From contig NZ_CP010834.1 of NCBI RefSeq assembly GCF_001548675.1, positions 310,001-374,000 on the forward strand: a DNA stretch of 64,000 nucleotides, in the 5' to 3' direction. The position numbers and the translations under genes were made by a program. Below are positions 45,372 through 54,320 of this stretch, one piece after another. Position 1 is the stretch's first letter, and every line of letters starts with the position of its first letter. The DNA is from Methanobrevibacter sp. YE315 (GTDB taxonomy: Archaea > Methanobacteriota > Methanobacteria > Methanobacteriales > Methanobacteriaceae). The notes below the pieces were generated by a model. It saw only the letters and a list, made by a program, of their open reading frames with translations, was not told the origin of the DNA and did not search any database.

Positions 45372-47255
45372 TTATTCTCCGTTTACTTCTTTAGGATCTT
45401 TATAAGTAGGAACACATTTTTTCATTGTTTGCTTAATGGTTTCTTTATCATAAATGTCATTATCAATAATTTCTCTGAGTGAATCCAATTTCTCTTCAAC
45501 TTCGTCCATTGTGAAGTTCATTGGCTCTGTGATAAATATCTTTTCGTGATTTGTTCCTTCAAGGTTTTCTTCGTTCATTAGCAATTCTTCGTATAGTTTT
45601 TCTCCAGGTCTCATACCGGTAATTTTAATTTCAATATCTTTTCCAGGTTCTAATCCGGATAATTCAATTAAACTTTTTGCCAGGTCGTAAATTTTAACGG
45701 GCTCGCCCATGTTCAATACAAATATTTCCCCTCCCTTAGCATAAGTGATTGATTGGAGCACAAGGGCTACGGCTTCGGGGATTGTCATGAAAAACCTTGT
45801 AATCTCTTTATGGGTGACGGTTACAGGCCCGCCTTCTTTTATCTGTTTTTTGAATAGTGGCACAACTGATCCGTTACTTCCCAAAACATTTCCAAAACGA
45901 ACGGCTACAAATTCAGTTTCGCTTTCTCTGTCTTTTGCCTGAATAATCATTTCACATAATCTTTTTGTAGCTCCCATTATATTTGTCGGGTTAACGGCTT
46001 TATCTGTGGATATTAAAATAAAACGTTTTGTATGGTATTTATCGCATGCATTAACAAGATTGTATGTTCCAAACACATTGTTTTTAATTGCTTCGGTTGG
46101 GTTATTTTCCATTAATGGAACGTGTTTGTGTGCTGCCGCATGGAAAACAACATCCGGAGAGTATTCTTCGAATATTTCATACATCCTTTTTTCATCCCGG
46201 ATATTTGCAATGATTGCAATTATGTCATTATTCGGATATTTGGATTTTAATTCTAATTCGATATCATATAGGCTATTTTCATATATGTCTAACATTAGCA
46301 GCTGTTTTGGATTGTGCAGCATTATTTGTCTACAGAGCTCTTCACCAATAGACCCGCCTCCGCCGGTCACCAAAACTGTTTTATCGTTTATTATGCTTTT
46401 TATGTTATTATTGTCAAGTTCTATTGATGGTCTTCCGAGCAGGTCTTCAATTTCTATATCCCTTAAGCTTTCATATAGATTTTCTTCAGCGGAAATAAGT
46501 TCCCTTAATCCAGGCAATATTTTGACTTTTGCATTTGTTTTACTACAGAGCTCTAAGATTTCCTTTCTATTTTCATCGTCAATATTTACAATTGTGAAAA
46601 AGATTAAATCGACATCGTATTTTTCACAAATCGGTATAATGTCATTTCTGTTACCGATAATTCTTACTCCTGCCACAGAATATCCTTGACGTTTTTCATT
46701 ATCATCTATAATTCCGATAATGTCATATTTTCCTTTCAATGTTGAATTTAGTGTTTTTATAATATCATTGGCGGAATATCCTCCGCCTATAAGCAATAGT
46801 TTTTCTAGATTTTCATCGGTTTTATCCCCATTATTTGCAGGATTGGACAATAAGATGGATTTTATGATTATGCGCACTATAACAATTAGGACACCTGTGA
46901 TAACTCCAACAGCTAAATTGACTTTGAGGGCGGGATCTCTCATGCCCAGAAATTCTTCGATTATTGATACAATAATCAGGGATAATAATGAAAGTACAAT
47001 GTACATCATATAATCATGATTGTTTTCGTATCGTATGATGTTGGAGTAGCGTCTGCTGAATCTAAAAACAACTTGCAGGACAATGATTGCTAAAAGTGTA
47101 CTTATTAACATGTTAGTATGGGATATTGTTTGCCCGATATCTAAAAATGTATCGCTGATTAACACGGACACTAGATAATAGCTTATAATTATTGCAATTG
47201 AATCTGCCAACGGCAATAAAATATTCCTATATTTTCCGATGTTATCTATGTTCAT
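45372..47255 (-). CDS. CapD/PglF-like membrane nucleotide-sugar 4,6-dehydratase
   Basis: About 627 residues. Four N-terminal transmembrane helices (about 10-125) are followed by a first Rossmann-like domain (LLLIGGGYSANDIIKTL). The catalytic short-chain dehydrogenase domain follows: VLVTGGGGSIGEELCRQI, AAAHKHVPLME, and STDKAVNPTNIMGATKR, where Met replaces the usual Tyr as in PglF/FlaA1. Predicted reaction: UDP-GlcNAc to UDP-4-keto-6-deoxy-GlcNAc or its epimer. An in-frame TTG lies upstream at 47261, but the ATG at 47255 behind GGATGATT is the likely start. It is coupled to the aminotransferase. Confidence 0.88.
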   Translation of the reverse strand: MNIDNIGKYRNILLPLADSIAIIISYYLVSVLISDTFLDIGQTISHTNMLISTLLAIIVLQVVFRFSRRYSNIIRYENNHDYMMYIVLSLLSLIIVSIIEEFLGMRDPALKVNLAVGVITGVLIVIVRIIIKSILLSNPANNGDKTDENLEKLLLIGGGYSANDIIKTLNSTLKGKYDIIGIIDDNEKRQGYSVAGVRIIGNRNDIIPICEKYDVDLIFFTIVNIDDENRKEILELCSKTNAKVKILPGLRELISAEENLYESLRDIEIEDLLGRPSIELDNNNIKSIINDKTVLVTGGGGSIGEELCRQIMLHNPKQLLMLDIYENSLYDIELELKSKYPNNDIIAIIANIRDEKRMYEIFEEYSPDVVFHAAAHKHVPLMENNPTEAIKNNVFGTYNLVNACDKYHTKRFILISTDKAVNPTNIMGATKRLCEMIIQAKDRESETEFVAVRFGNVLGSNGSVVPLFKKQIKEGGPVTVTHKEITRFFMTIPEAVALVLQSITYAKGGEIFVLNMGEPVKIYDLAKSLIELSGLEPGKDIEIKITGMRPGEKLYEELLMNEENLEGTNHEKIFITEPMNFTMDEVEEKLDSLREIIDNDIYDKETIKQTMKKCVPTYKDPKEVNGE

Positions 47256-47443
47256 TAGCAATCATCCTCACGTTAATTAAAGAAAAATATAACTTATAAC
47301 TTATAATAAATTTAGTAATAGTATATATTATAGATTATTAAATATAAAATTTTCTTTTTAGAATTTTTTTCAGTTATGAATTCTTTTTTTTAAGTCTTCA
47401 TTGAGTAATTCTAATTTTTTTTAAAATAGGATTTGGTAATTTT

Positions 47444-48304
47444 TTAGATTTTTCTTATTATTACAGCTGGTGTGTGTATGATTGAATCAAGGTCTTCAAT
47501 GGTGACTTCATCAATTTCAGTGCCCAAAACCGCTTTGACACTATGTATGGTTTTCATTTCAGTTGAAAGGGATTTTTGATAATCTTCGGCAATATTTGCA
47601 ATTTTGAGAGCAGTTTCAACATCGATTTTTTCACTGCATCCTAATGGTGTGGATCCCTTATTTTCAGACAGTTGACCTTTAAAATATCCGAAAAATCCTT
47701 TATCCGCTTCAATTCCATCTATGGCTATTGGCAGGCCTGTGAAATATTTTCCATTTTTAAAGTAAGTTGCATCAGTGTCAATAATCATAACTTTAACGTC
47801 TTTTCCAATTTCATTTTTAATTTCTTTTGCAACCTTTTCAGGATTTTCAGGCAATAATGAAACATAGGTTCCAGGAGCATTGCTTAAATCTATTCCTGCT
47901 TCAGAAGCAGGTTTTAAAGCATGTTTCAAACCATATAATTGAAGGACTACTTCCTTATGCGCTTCAGTTTCTTTCGGCAGTTTCCTTAGATTTTTAATGG
48001 TTCTCTTTTTAATTTTCAATAGCGGACCTAAAACATAGCCCCAAAGGTATTTGCTCCAAATCACTGTTAGAAATTTTGCAGTTAATGAAGGGGTATATTT
48101 GGATTCATCAACCAATCTGCCCTGGGAAATTGAAATTGGAGTTTCCGCAATGACCAGATAATCATCGTCTTTCATCAATTCCTTTGCAGGAATTATGATG
48201 GAATCCAGATTATCATTTGGCTTAATGTAGCCAGTTTCTATTGGAATTACAACATATTCTCCATTAATCACATGTTTGATATTCTTCAGTTCTTCGGATG
48301 TCAT
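47444..48304 (-). CDS. CofE-like (F420-0:gamma-glutamyl ligase family) protein
   Basis: The 286-residue product has features of the CofE family: VVIPIETGYIKPNDNLDSII at the N terminus, DYLVIAETPISISQGR, a metal-site-like VMIIDTDATYFK, and GLPIAIDGIEADKGFFGY, close to the GAIGVAGIE region of CofE. It is somewhat longer than typical CofE (about 250) and contains an extra basic segment (LLKIKKRTIKNLRKLPKE). It is therefore probably a paralog with another amide-forming substrate and not the F420 enzyme itself. No ribosome site is seen. A TATA-like ATTTATAATAT about 25 bp upstream hints at a leaderless transcript. Confidence 0.65.
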   Translation of the reverse strand: MTSEELKNIKHVINGEYVVIPIETGYIKPNDNLDSIIIPAKELMKDDDYLVIAETPISISQGRLVDESKYTPSLTAKFLTVIWSKYLWGYVLGPLLKIKKRTIKNLRKLPKETEAHKEVVLQLYGLKHALKPASEAGIDLSNAPGTYVSLLPENPEKVAKEIKNEIGKDVKVMIIDTDATYFKNGKYFTGLPIAIDGIEADKGFFGYFKGQLSENKGSTPLGCSEKIDVETALKIANIAEDYQKSLSTEMKTIHSVKAVLGTEIDEVTIEDLDSIIHTPAVIIRKI

Positions 48305-48381
48305 ACAAATCTTTATTTGAAATAGATATTATAAATATAAAATGATGGATTTTAAATAATTATCTATTTTGTGGTGTGAAC

Positions 48382-48954
48382 ATGGCAAGAAAATTTATTA
48401 CATATTTCGAAAAAGAAGGAAATGATTATACTGAAGAATTGATAATGGCTGTTAAAGACAAATTAGAGTCTTCAAAACACATTAAAAGGATTTTAATCGC
48501 TTCCGCTTCTGGAGAATCTGCATTAAAATTATACAATGCAGTTGGGGATGAAGTGGAAATAATTAATGTAACTCACCACATGGGGTTCAGCGGTCCTAAT
48601 GAATCCGACATTTCAGAGGAAATGATTGAAAAACTTGAAGATGTTGGAATAAAAACTTATTTCGGATTGCATGCATTTAGTGGTGCTGCAAGAGGAGTCA
48701 CTAATAAATATGGAGGTTATTCTCCATTGGATGTTGTTGCAGATACATTTAGAATGTTTTCCCATGGTGTCAAAGTGGCCGGTGAAATTTCAATCATGGC
48801 TGCTGATGCGGGATTGGTGCCTGTTGGTGAGGAAATAATTGCTATCGGCGGTAGAGCCCATGGTGTTGATACTGCAGTCATTTTAACACCTGTCAATTCT
48901 AAAAATCTATTTGATTTGAAATTCCATGAAATTATTGCAATGCCTCGTGATTAG
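48382..48954 (+). CDS. Pyruvate kinase alpha/beta-like domain protein
   Basis: The 190-residue protein is composed of the domain that forms the C-terminal part of pyruvate kinase. Visible motifs are RILIASASGESALKLYNAV, VTHHMGFSGPNE and GIKTYFGLHAFSGAARGVTNKYGGYSPLDVVADTFRMFSHGVKVAGEI, then GRAHGVDTA. Stand-alone copies are common in methanogens; I know of no proven function. An in-frame GTG at 48376 overlaps the ribosome-site-like GGTGTGA, so the ATG at 48382 is preferred. Confidence 0.75.
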   Translation: MARKFITYFEKEGNDYTEELIMAVKDKLESSKHIKRILIASASGESALKLYNAVGDEVEIINVTHHMGFSGPNESDISEEMIEKLEDVGIKTYFGLHAFSGAARGVTNKYGGYSPLDVVADTFRMFSHGVKVAGEISIMAADAGLVPVGEEIIAIGGRAHGVDTAVILTPVNSKNLFDLKFHEIIAMPRD

Positions 48955-49074
48955 CATATTTTTCTAATTTGTACAAAAATAATTTTATTTATATATAAGT
49001 AGTTGCATTTAAATATAAGTAAAAATAGAAATATTTAACAATTATTTTAATAGCAGAGTATGTGGGGTTAACTT

Positions 49075-50211
49075 GTGAAATTTATAGATGATGCAATTAA
49101 AGAATCCGAACAGAGAATGGAAGAGAATGTTCCTGAAAAACTCTCTTCAGATATTGATGATGATCTTATAGAAATGATTAAAGGGGCTAAGACTCATATA
49201 TTTGTTGTTGGTGCTGGTGGAGCAGGAAACAATACCATTTCAAGATTAAACGAAATGGGTATTGAAGGTGCAACAACAATTGCAGTAAATACTGATGCTC
49301 AAGATTTATTTTATAGCCAATCCGCTAAAAAAATCCTTTTAGGCAGACAAACTTCTAAAGGTTTGGGTGCTGGCGGAGACCCTGAAGTAGGCCAGGAATG
49401 TGCTGAAGAAAGCGAAGATGAAATTAGAGATGAATTGGAAGGCGCAGACATGGTATTTGTTACCTGTGGTCTTGGTGGAGGAACCGGTACTGGTTCAGCA
49501 CCAATCATCGCTAAATTAGCTAAAAAATTAGGCGCATTAACTGTTGCTGTGGCTACCATGCCATTTTCTGCAGAAGGTATTAAAAGAAGAGAAAATGCAG
49601 AACAAGGTTTGGAAAAACTTCAAGAATCAGCAGACACTGTTATTGTAATACCAAATGACAAATTATTAGAAGTAGCACCTAACTTGCCTTTAAACAAAGC
49701 ATTCATGGTTTCTGATGAAATCTTAGGAAGAGCAGTTAAGGGCATAACTGAATTGATTACTAAAAAAGGTCTTGTAAGTTTAGACTTCGCTGATATCAGA
49801 AGTATCATGGGAGGTTCTGGAATGGCTATGATTGGTATGGGTGAATCCGATACTGGTGATAGAGCTTTAGAATCTGTACATGAAGCATTAAGCAGTCCAT
49901 TATTAGATATCGATATTTCAAATGCTACTGGCGCTTTAGTTAACATATCAGGTAGTTCTGATTTAACTTTACATGAAGCTGAGAAAATCGTTCAAGTTGT
50001 TGCTGATAAATTGGATCCTGAAGCTAACATTATTTGGGGTACTCAAATTGATGAAAGCCTTCAGAATACTGTTAGGACAACTGTTGTTGTTTCAGGTATT
50101 AAATCTAATTATGATACTGAGATCACTCCTGAAGTTGAATCTGTTGAAGAAAAACCTGAAAATGACGCAGCTGGTGATCAATTAGATGATTTCATTGATG
50201 GAATCTTCTAA
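49075..50211 (+). CDS. ftsZ: Cell division protein FtsZ
   Basis: The 378-residue tubulin homolog forms the division ring. It has [16 protein letters not shown], the GTP-binding tubulin signature [10 protein letters not shown] (134-143), [17 protein letters not shown] and the T7 loop region [13 protein letters not shown] Glu-rich linker and a short C-terminal peptide, DDFIDGIF, finish it. The start appears to be GTG, preceded by GTGGGGTT. TATA-like TTTATATATAAG lies near 48987-48998. It is followed by secE and spt5, the usual archaeal order. Confidence 0.97.
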   Translation: MKFIDDAIKESEQRMEENVPEKLSSDIDDDLIEMIKGAKTHIFVVGAGGAGNNTISRLNEMGIEGATTIAVNTDAQDLFYSQSAKKILLGRQTSKGLGAGGDPEVGQECAEESEDEIRDELEGADMVFVTCGLGGGTGTGSAPIIAKLAKKLGALTVAVATMPFSAEGIKRRENAEQGLEKLQESADTVIVIPNDKLLEVAPNLPLNKAFMVSDEILGRAVKGITELITKKGLVSLDFADIRSIMGGSGMAMIGMGESDTGDRALESVHEALSSPLLDIDISNATGALVNISGSSDLTLHEAEKIVQVVADKLDPEANIIWGTQIDESLQNTVRTTVVVSGIKSNYDTEITPEVESVEEKPENDAAGDQLDDFIDGIF

Positions 50212-50218
50212 TTCTATC
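50197..50218 (+). terminator. Hairpin around the ftsZ stop codon
   Basis: GATGGAAT (50197-50204) and ATTCTATC (50211-50218) pair over 8 bp with one G-U pair. The TAA stop (50209-50211) is in the loop and stem base. The run TTTTATTTTTTT follows. Confidence 0.55.
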
Positions 50219-50327
50219 TTTTATTTTTTTCCAAAAAATGCAAACATTTATTAATGTTTAAATTATAAATTATTTTATTACTATTATTTTATTATAATCT
50301 ACAAATTTTTTAATTTTGGGTATTTAA

Positions 50328-50507
50328 ATGAATGTTGAAGAAAGTTTTAATAAATTTATAAAAGACAGTAAAAGGGTATTGAAAGTATCTAAAAAACCAG
50401 ACTTGCCAGAATACCTTGATTTGGCTAAAGTTTCCGTATTAGGGGTAATTATAATTGGCGTTATTGGTTATGTAATAGTTTTATTAGGTTCTTTAGTAGG
50501 TTTATAG
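50328..50507 (+). CDS. secE: Protein translocase subunit SecE (Sec61 gamma)
   Basis: A 59-residue protein with an amphipathic N-terminal helix (ESFNKFIKDSKRVLKVSKKPDLPEY region) and one transmembrane helix (about 35-57, SVLGVIIIGVIGYVIVLL). This is the standard archaeal SecE architecture, which clamps SecY in the translocon. The motif KPDLPEYLDLAKV matches the family (usually KPxxxEF/Y). It lies between ftsZ and spt5 as in other archaea. Confidence 0.93.
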   Translation: MNVEESFNKFIKDSKRVLKVSKKPDLPEYLDLAKVSVLGVIIIGVIGYVIVLLGSLVGL

Positions 50508-50512
50508 AACCT
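50498..50512 (+). terminator. Small hairpin with the secE stop codon in its loop
   Basis: AGGTT (50498-50502) and AACCT (50508-50512) pair around loop TATAG, which contains the TAG stop (50505-50507). A T-rich run (50517-50528) follows. Confidence 0.45.
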
Positions 50513-50750
50513 CTCATTTATTTTTTTTATCCTAAGGTAGTATAATAAAATTTTTTTGTAATAGTCTATTTTATTCAAAAATCCATTTTTTTGAAAACTT
50601 TTAAATACTACTATTTATATAGATATTGATATTATAGAAATCTTATTTTCGAGACTATATTTTTCTTGAAAATTATGGCTTTTATAATATTTTTAACTTA
50701 ATGTATGATTTTATTAACAAGCAAAAATTTTAAAAATAGGTGAATTTTTC

Positions 50751-51221
50751 ATGGAAGATACTAATAGTTCCATATATGCTCTTAAGACCTCTGCAGGCCA
50801 AGAAAGAAATGTTGCTAGATTATTAGCACGTAAAGCTAAAACCATTGATGGTATAGGCATTTCATCAATTCTTGTTCCAGAATCTTTAAAAGGATATATT
50901 TTAGTTGAATCTTCAACAAAAATAGATCTTAGGAACCCTGATTTAAAAGTACAACATTTGAGAGGGGTTGTTGAAGGTACCGTAGGCATTACTTTTGATG
51001 AAGTAAAAAGATTCTTAAAACCAGAACCTATTATTTCCTCTATTCAAAAAGGAAGTATTGTTGAGCTTATTTCTGGTCCTTTCAAAGGAGAAAGAGCAAA
51101 AGTGGTTCGTATTGATGAATCACGTGAAGAAGTCGTTCTTGAGTTAATAGAAGCTGCAGTACCGATTCCGGTTACTGTTAAAGCTGATCAAATTAGAATA
51201 ATTCAAAAGGAGGCTGACTGA
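50751..51221 (+). CDS. spt5: Transcription elongation factor Spt5
   Basis: The 156-residue NusG/Spt5 homolog binds the RNA polymerase clamp with Spt4. The NGN domain (about 8-90) includes [19 protein letters not shown] and KGYILVE. The KOW domain (about 95-150) carries [27 protein letters not shown] precedes the ATG. The stop overlaps the L11 start by one base (TGATG), so the two are translationally coupled. Confidence 0.96.
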   Translation: MEDTNSSIYALKTSAGQERNVARLLARKAKTIDGIGISSILVPESLKGYILVESSTKIDLRNPDLKVQHLRGVVEGTVGITFDEVKRFLKPEPIISSIQKGSIVELISGPFKGERAKVVRIDESREEVVLELIEAAVPIPVTVKADQIRIIQKEAD

Positions 51222-51703
51222 TGGCTAAAGATACAGTCGAAGTTCTTATCGAAGGTGGCACTGCTACTCCTGGACCACCATTAGGCCCTGCTTTAGGACC
51301 TTTCGGTATTAATATGATGCAAGTAGTTGAGGAAATCAATAAGAAAAGTGCTGACTTTGCAGGAATGAAAGTGCCTGTAAAAGTTACTATTGATAGAGAT
51401 ACTAAAGATTTCGAAATTGAAATCGGAACTCCGCCAACAACTGCACTTATTATGGAAGAATTAGGCATCGAAAAAGCTTCTCATGAACCAGGTTTAGATA
51501 TTATTAATGACTTACCTATCGAAACCGCTTTAAAAATCACTAGAATGAAATTTGATTCATTATTATCTAATGATTACAAAGCAGGTATTAAAGAAGTCAT
51601 GGGAACCTGTGTAAGTATGGGTTTATCTGTAGATGGTAAAGATCCAAGAGAAGCACAAAAAGATGTTGATGCTGGAAAATACGATGATATCTTATTAGAA
51701 TAG
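51221..51703 (+). CDS. rpl11: Ribosomal protein L11
   Basis: The 160-residue 50S stalk-base protein carries the classic Gly-Pro-rich [16 protein letters not shown]-terminal motif. Its C-terminal RNA-binding domain has the [18 protein letters not shown] and [13 protein letters not shown] segments. Length is typical of archaeal L11. It is translationally coupled to spt5. A long stem-loop follows before L1, so L11 may belong to a transcript separate from L1-L10-L12. Confidence 0.96.
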   Translation: MAKDTVEVLIEGGTATPGPPLGPALGPFGINMMQVVEEINKKSADFAGMKVPVKVTIDRDTKDFEIEIGTPPTTALIMEELGIEKASHEPGLDIINDLPIETALKITRMKFDSLLSNDYKAGIKEVMGTCVSMGLSVDGKDPREAQKDVDAGKYDDILLE

Positions 51704-51740
51704 ATATTATTTGATTAAATTTAAATTAAGTTAATAATAA

Positions 51741-51784
51741 CAGTGTATATGATGTTATAATCTCTGATTATGATTGATATACTG
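51741..51784 (+). terminator. Long interrupted stem-loop between L11 and L1
   Basis: Outer stem: 51741-51748 pairs with 51777-51784 (8 bp, one G-T). Inner stem: TTATAATC (51755-51762) pairs with GATTATGA (51766-51773), loop TCT, one G-T. TTTTT follows (51785-51789). It could end the spt5-L11 transcript or be a processing or regulatory structure in the L1 leader. Confidence 0.5.
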
Positions 51785-51854
51785 TTTTTAATTCATGCAA
51801 TCGTTTAAGAATTTTTTCTTGTAATGATACTCATGAAACCAAAAAAATAATCCA

Positions 51855-51870
51855 ATGAACATTTGTTCAT
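51855..51870 (+). promoter_or_regulatory. Hairpin abutting the L1 ribosome binding site
   Basis: ATGAACA (51855-51861) and TGTTCAT (51864-51870) are perfect inverted repeats. They end right before GGGGGATGA, the Shine-Dalgarno of L1. Such a structure can influence initiation, which fits known L1 autoregulation in methanogens. Confidence 0.4.
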
Positions 51871-51881
51871 GGGGGATGAAT

Positions 51882-52520
51882 ATGACACAAGATGTAATTA
51901 ACGCGGTGAAGGAGGCAAAAGAACAATCAAAGCCGAGAAACTTCACTGAGTCCGTAGATATTATTATTAATATCCGAGACTTAGATGTCAGAAAGCCAGA
52001 AAATAGGTTTAATGAGGAAGTTGCTCTTCCTAACGGCCGTGGCAAAGATGTTAAAATCGGAGTCATTGCTGATGGGGAACTCATTGTTCAAGCTAAAGAG
52101 GCTGGTCTTGACACTGTAATTAATAAAGGAGATTTAGAAGAGTTTGGTAAAGACAGAAAAGCTGCTAAAAAAATGGCAAATTCTGTTGATTTCCTTATAG
52201 CTCAAGCTGATATGATGCCACTTGTTGGTAGATTCTTAGGTCCAGTTCTTGGTCCTCGTAACAAAATGCCAAAACCAGTGCCTGCAAGTATCAAATTAGA
52301 TCCTCTTTTAGAAAGATTACAAAACACTGTCAAAGTTGGTGTAAAACAACAAGCAAGTATTCAAATTGTTGTTGGAAGCCAAGACATGTCAGACGAGGAC
52401 ATAGCTGAGAACGTTGAAACTGTTCTTGCAGTCTTAGACCGCAATTTAGAAAAAGGAAGAAGTCAAATCAAGTCCATGTTTATTAAAACAACTATGGGAC
52501 CAGTAGTGAGGGTGATCTAA
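51882..52520 (+). CDS. rpl1: Ribosomal protein L1
   Basis: The 212-residue L1 of the large subunit has [49 protein letters not shown] and a C-terminal TTMGPVVRV. In methanogens L1 represses translation of its own L1-L10-L12 mRNA. Longer in-frame starts exist (51855), but GGGGGATGA in front of the ATG at 51882 fixes the start. Codons 8-11 and 17-18 are G-ending and rare for this genome (see regulatory site). The stop overlaps the L10 start by one base. Confidence 0.96.
   Translation: MTQDVINAVKEAKEQSKPRNFTESVDIIINIRDLDVRKPENRFNEEVALPNGRGKDVKIGVIADGELIVQAKEAGLDTVINKGDLEEFGKDRKAAKKMANSVDFLIAQADMMPLVGRFLGPVLGPRNKMPKPVPASIKLDPLLERLQNTVKVGVKQQASIQIVVGSQDMSDEDIAENVETVLAVLDRNLEKGRSQIKSMFIKTTMGPVVRVI
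51903..51938 (+). promoter_or_regulatory. Probable L1 autoregulatory RNA site inside the L1 coding region
   Basis: About 20-56 nt into the gene, codons GCG GTG AAG GAG and later AAG CCG AGA cluster in a genome that prefers A- or T-ending codons. GGC (51914-51916) can pair with GCC (51932-51934) to form the core of a small stem with asymmetric loops. In Methanococcus the L1 binding site on its mRNA lies about 30 nt after the start codon, the same place. Confidence 0.5.
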
Positions 52521-53530
52521 TGGCTCATGTTGCTGAATGGAAAAAAGAAGAAGTTAACGAGCTAAAAGGCATAATCGATCAGCATGACGTTATCGGTATT
52601 GTCGATTTAATGAACATTCCTGCAAAACAGCTCCAAGAAATGAGAAAATCTCTCAAAGGCAAAGCTGTTATCAGAATGTCTAAAATAAATCTAATTAATT
52701 TAGCTCTTGAAGATTGTAATGCTGATAAAAACAACATTGTTGATTTATCTGAACATATGGAAGGTCAAATTGCAATTATTGCAACCGAAATGAATCCTTT
52801 CAAATTGTACAAAATATTAGAAGACAGCAAAACCCAAGCTCCTGCAAAACCAGGAACTATTGCTCCTGAAGATATTATTGTACCTGAAGGTGATACAGGT
52901 TTTGAACCAGGTCCATTTTTAGGTGAATTACAGCAAGTTGGAATTCCTGCAAAAATTGATAAAGGTAAAATCTGCGTACAAAAAGAAACTGTTGTCGTAA
53001 AAGCAGGCGAAGAAGTTTCTAAACAAGTATCCGCAACCTTATCAAGATTGGATATCAATCCAATGGAAGTGGGAATGGATTTAAAAGCAGTATATGAAGA
53101 AGAAGCAATTTATACTTCTGATGTACTTGCAATCGACGAAGAACAAACATTAGCTGACGTACAAAATGCATTTAGAAGTGCATTCAACTTATCTGTAAAC
53201 GCAGCTATCCCAACAGATGAAACTATTTCAACAATCATTACTCTCGCATACACTAGAGCTATTAATGTTGGTGTAGCAGGAGCAATTATGACTTCTGAAA
53301 CTTCCGAACCAATCATCGGTTTAGCACAAGCTAAAATGTTAGCTTTAGCATCTGAAGTTGCTGACGCACCTGGTGCTATTGATGATGAATTAGCTGATAA
53401 ACTTTCTAATGTTGCTGTAGCAGCTGCTCCAGTAGTCGAAGAAGTTGTCGAAGAAGAAGAGGAAGAAGAGGAAGAAGAAGAAAATAGTGAAGAAACAGCA
53501 GCAGCTGGGTTAGGAGCTCTGTTTGGTTAA
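52520..53530 (+). CDS. rpl10: Acidic ribosomal stalk protein L10 (P0)
   Basis: The 336-residue P0/L10 anchors L12 dimers on the stalk. It has the rRNA-binding N-terminal domain ([32 protein letters not shown]), the archaeal insertion domain ([21 protein letters not shown]), helical spines for L12, and an acidic Glu-rich linker ending in GLGALFG. The same tail ends L12, as is known in archaea and eukaryotes. The start overlaps the L1 stop. Confidence 0.96.
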   Translation: MAHVAEWKKEEVNELKGIIDQHDVIGIVDLMNIPAKQLQEMRKSLKGKAVIRMSKINLINLALEDCNADKNNIVDLSEHMEGQIAIIATEMNPFKLYKILEDSKTQAPAKPGTIAPEDIIVPEGDTGFEPGPFLGELQQVGIPAKIDKGKICVQKETVVVKAGEEVSKQVSATLSRLDINPMEVGMDLKAVYEEEAIYTSDVLAIDEEQTLADVQNAFRSAFNLSVNAAIPTDETISTIITLAYTRAINVGVAGAIMTSETSEPIIGLAQAKMLALASEVADAPGAIDDELADKLSNVAVAAAPVVEEVVEEEEEEEEEEENSEETAAAGLGALFG

Positions 53531-53588
53531 AATTAAAAATTTTTTATTATTATAAAAACTAACACTTTAAAAAATTAATGGTGATAAC

Positions 53589-53897
53589 ATGGAATATATA
53601 TATGCGGCAATGATTTTGCACAGTGCAGAAAAAGAGATTAACGAAGAAAATGTTAAAAGTATTATTGAAGCAGCAGGAATTGAAGCTGATGATGCTAGAA
53701 TCAAAGCTTTAATCGCAGCTTTAGAAGATGTAGACATCGACGAAGCTATGGAAACTACTGCTATGGCAGCAGCAGCACCTGCAGCTGCACCTGCAGCAGC
53801 TGAAGCAGCTGAAGAAGAAGAGGAAGAAGAGGAAGAAGAAGAGGAAGAAGCTTCTGAAGAAGCAGCAGCAGCTGGATTAGGTGCTCTCTTCGGATAG
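53589..53897 (+). CDS. rpl12: Ribosomal stalk protein L12 (P1)
   Basis: The 102-residue stalk protein recruits translation GTPases. It begins [22 protein letters not shown], the archaeal dimerisation domain. It continues with an Ala-Pro hinge and a Glu run, and ends with the GLGALFG factor-binding tail. GGTGAT before the ATG supports the start. It is the last gene of the L1-L10-L12 unit. Confidence 0.97.
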   Translation: MEYIYAAMILHSAEKEINEENVKSIIEAAGIEADDARIKALIAALEDVDIDEAMETTAMAAAAPAAAPAAAEAAEEEEEEEEEEEEEASEEAAAAGLGALFG

Positions 53898-53912
53898 ATT
53901 TTTTAATCTATC
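53893..53912 (+). terminator. Terminator-like hairpin over the rpl12 stop codon
   Basis: GATAGATT (53893-53900) and AATCTATC (53905-53912) are perfect arms with a TTTT loop. The TAG stop (53895-53897) is in the left arm. T-rich sequence (about 53918-53927) follows. Confidence 0.65.
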
Positions 53913-54320
53913 ACCTTTCTTTTTTTATTTTACTTTTTTTATACTTAATTTAATATACTATTTTTACTACCTTGTTTTTACTTTAAAAAATTGATTTCAC
54001 TTTGGAATATCGTTTTTAGCTATAATTCAGCCATATATATGAAATCAGCTAATTGTTGTTTTTTTGTAACAATTTCAGGTGTTAAAAATTATGGTATCAA
54101 TCTGATTATTACTTGAAAGTTCCTACAAAAGGCACTAAAGAGTATGAAAATTGGCTCTTTTGCGATGAGGAATATGCGATTGATGTTGCAAAGAAAATCA
54201 TTAATATGTTTGAAAATAGATTTAAAAATTCATAATTTCTTTTTCAAACTCTTTTTTTCACTAATTATTTATTAAACAAAATATATAGTATATACTAATG
54301 AATAATTAAGACTGATTCAT
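53913..54320. other. Intergenic region between rpl12 and alaS
   Basis: About 400 bp, AT-rich. It contains a short open stretch that looks like a gene remnant (54092-54235) and, at 54275-54298, TATA-like sequence (AAATATATAGTATA) about 35 bp ahead of alaS. No tRNA or intact gene is seen. Confidence 0.5.
54092..54235 (+). pseudogene. Possible gene remnant
   Basis: An open stretch of 47 codons ends at TAA 54235. It reads like real protein (YYLKVPTKGTKEYENWLF, then CDEEYAIDVAKKIINMF) but has no start codon with a ribosome site, and a stop stands just upstream. Composition resembles coding sequence more than the flanks. The parent family is not recognised. It could be the 3' end of a lost gene. 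Confidence 0.35.

Noticed and set aside
51855-51881. Longer N terminus for L1 (start at 51855)
   Set aside because: The ATG lies in a hairpin without a ribosome site; GGGGGATGA is placed correctly for the ATG at 51882.
53450-53880. GAAGAAGAGGAAGAAG tracts as microsatellite or assembly error
   Set aside because: They encode the normal Glu-rich linkers of L10 and L12 ahead of the shared GLGALFG tail.
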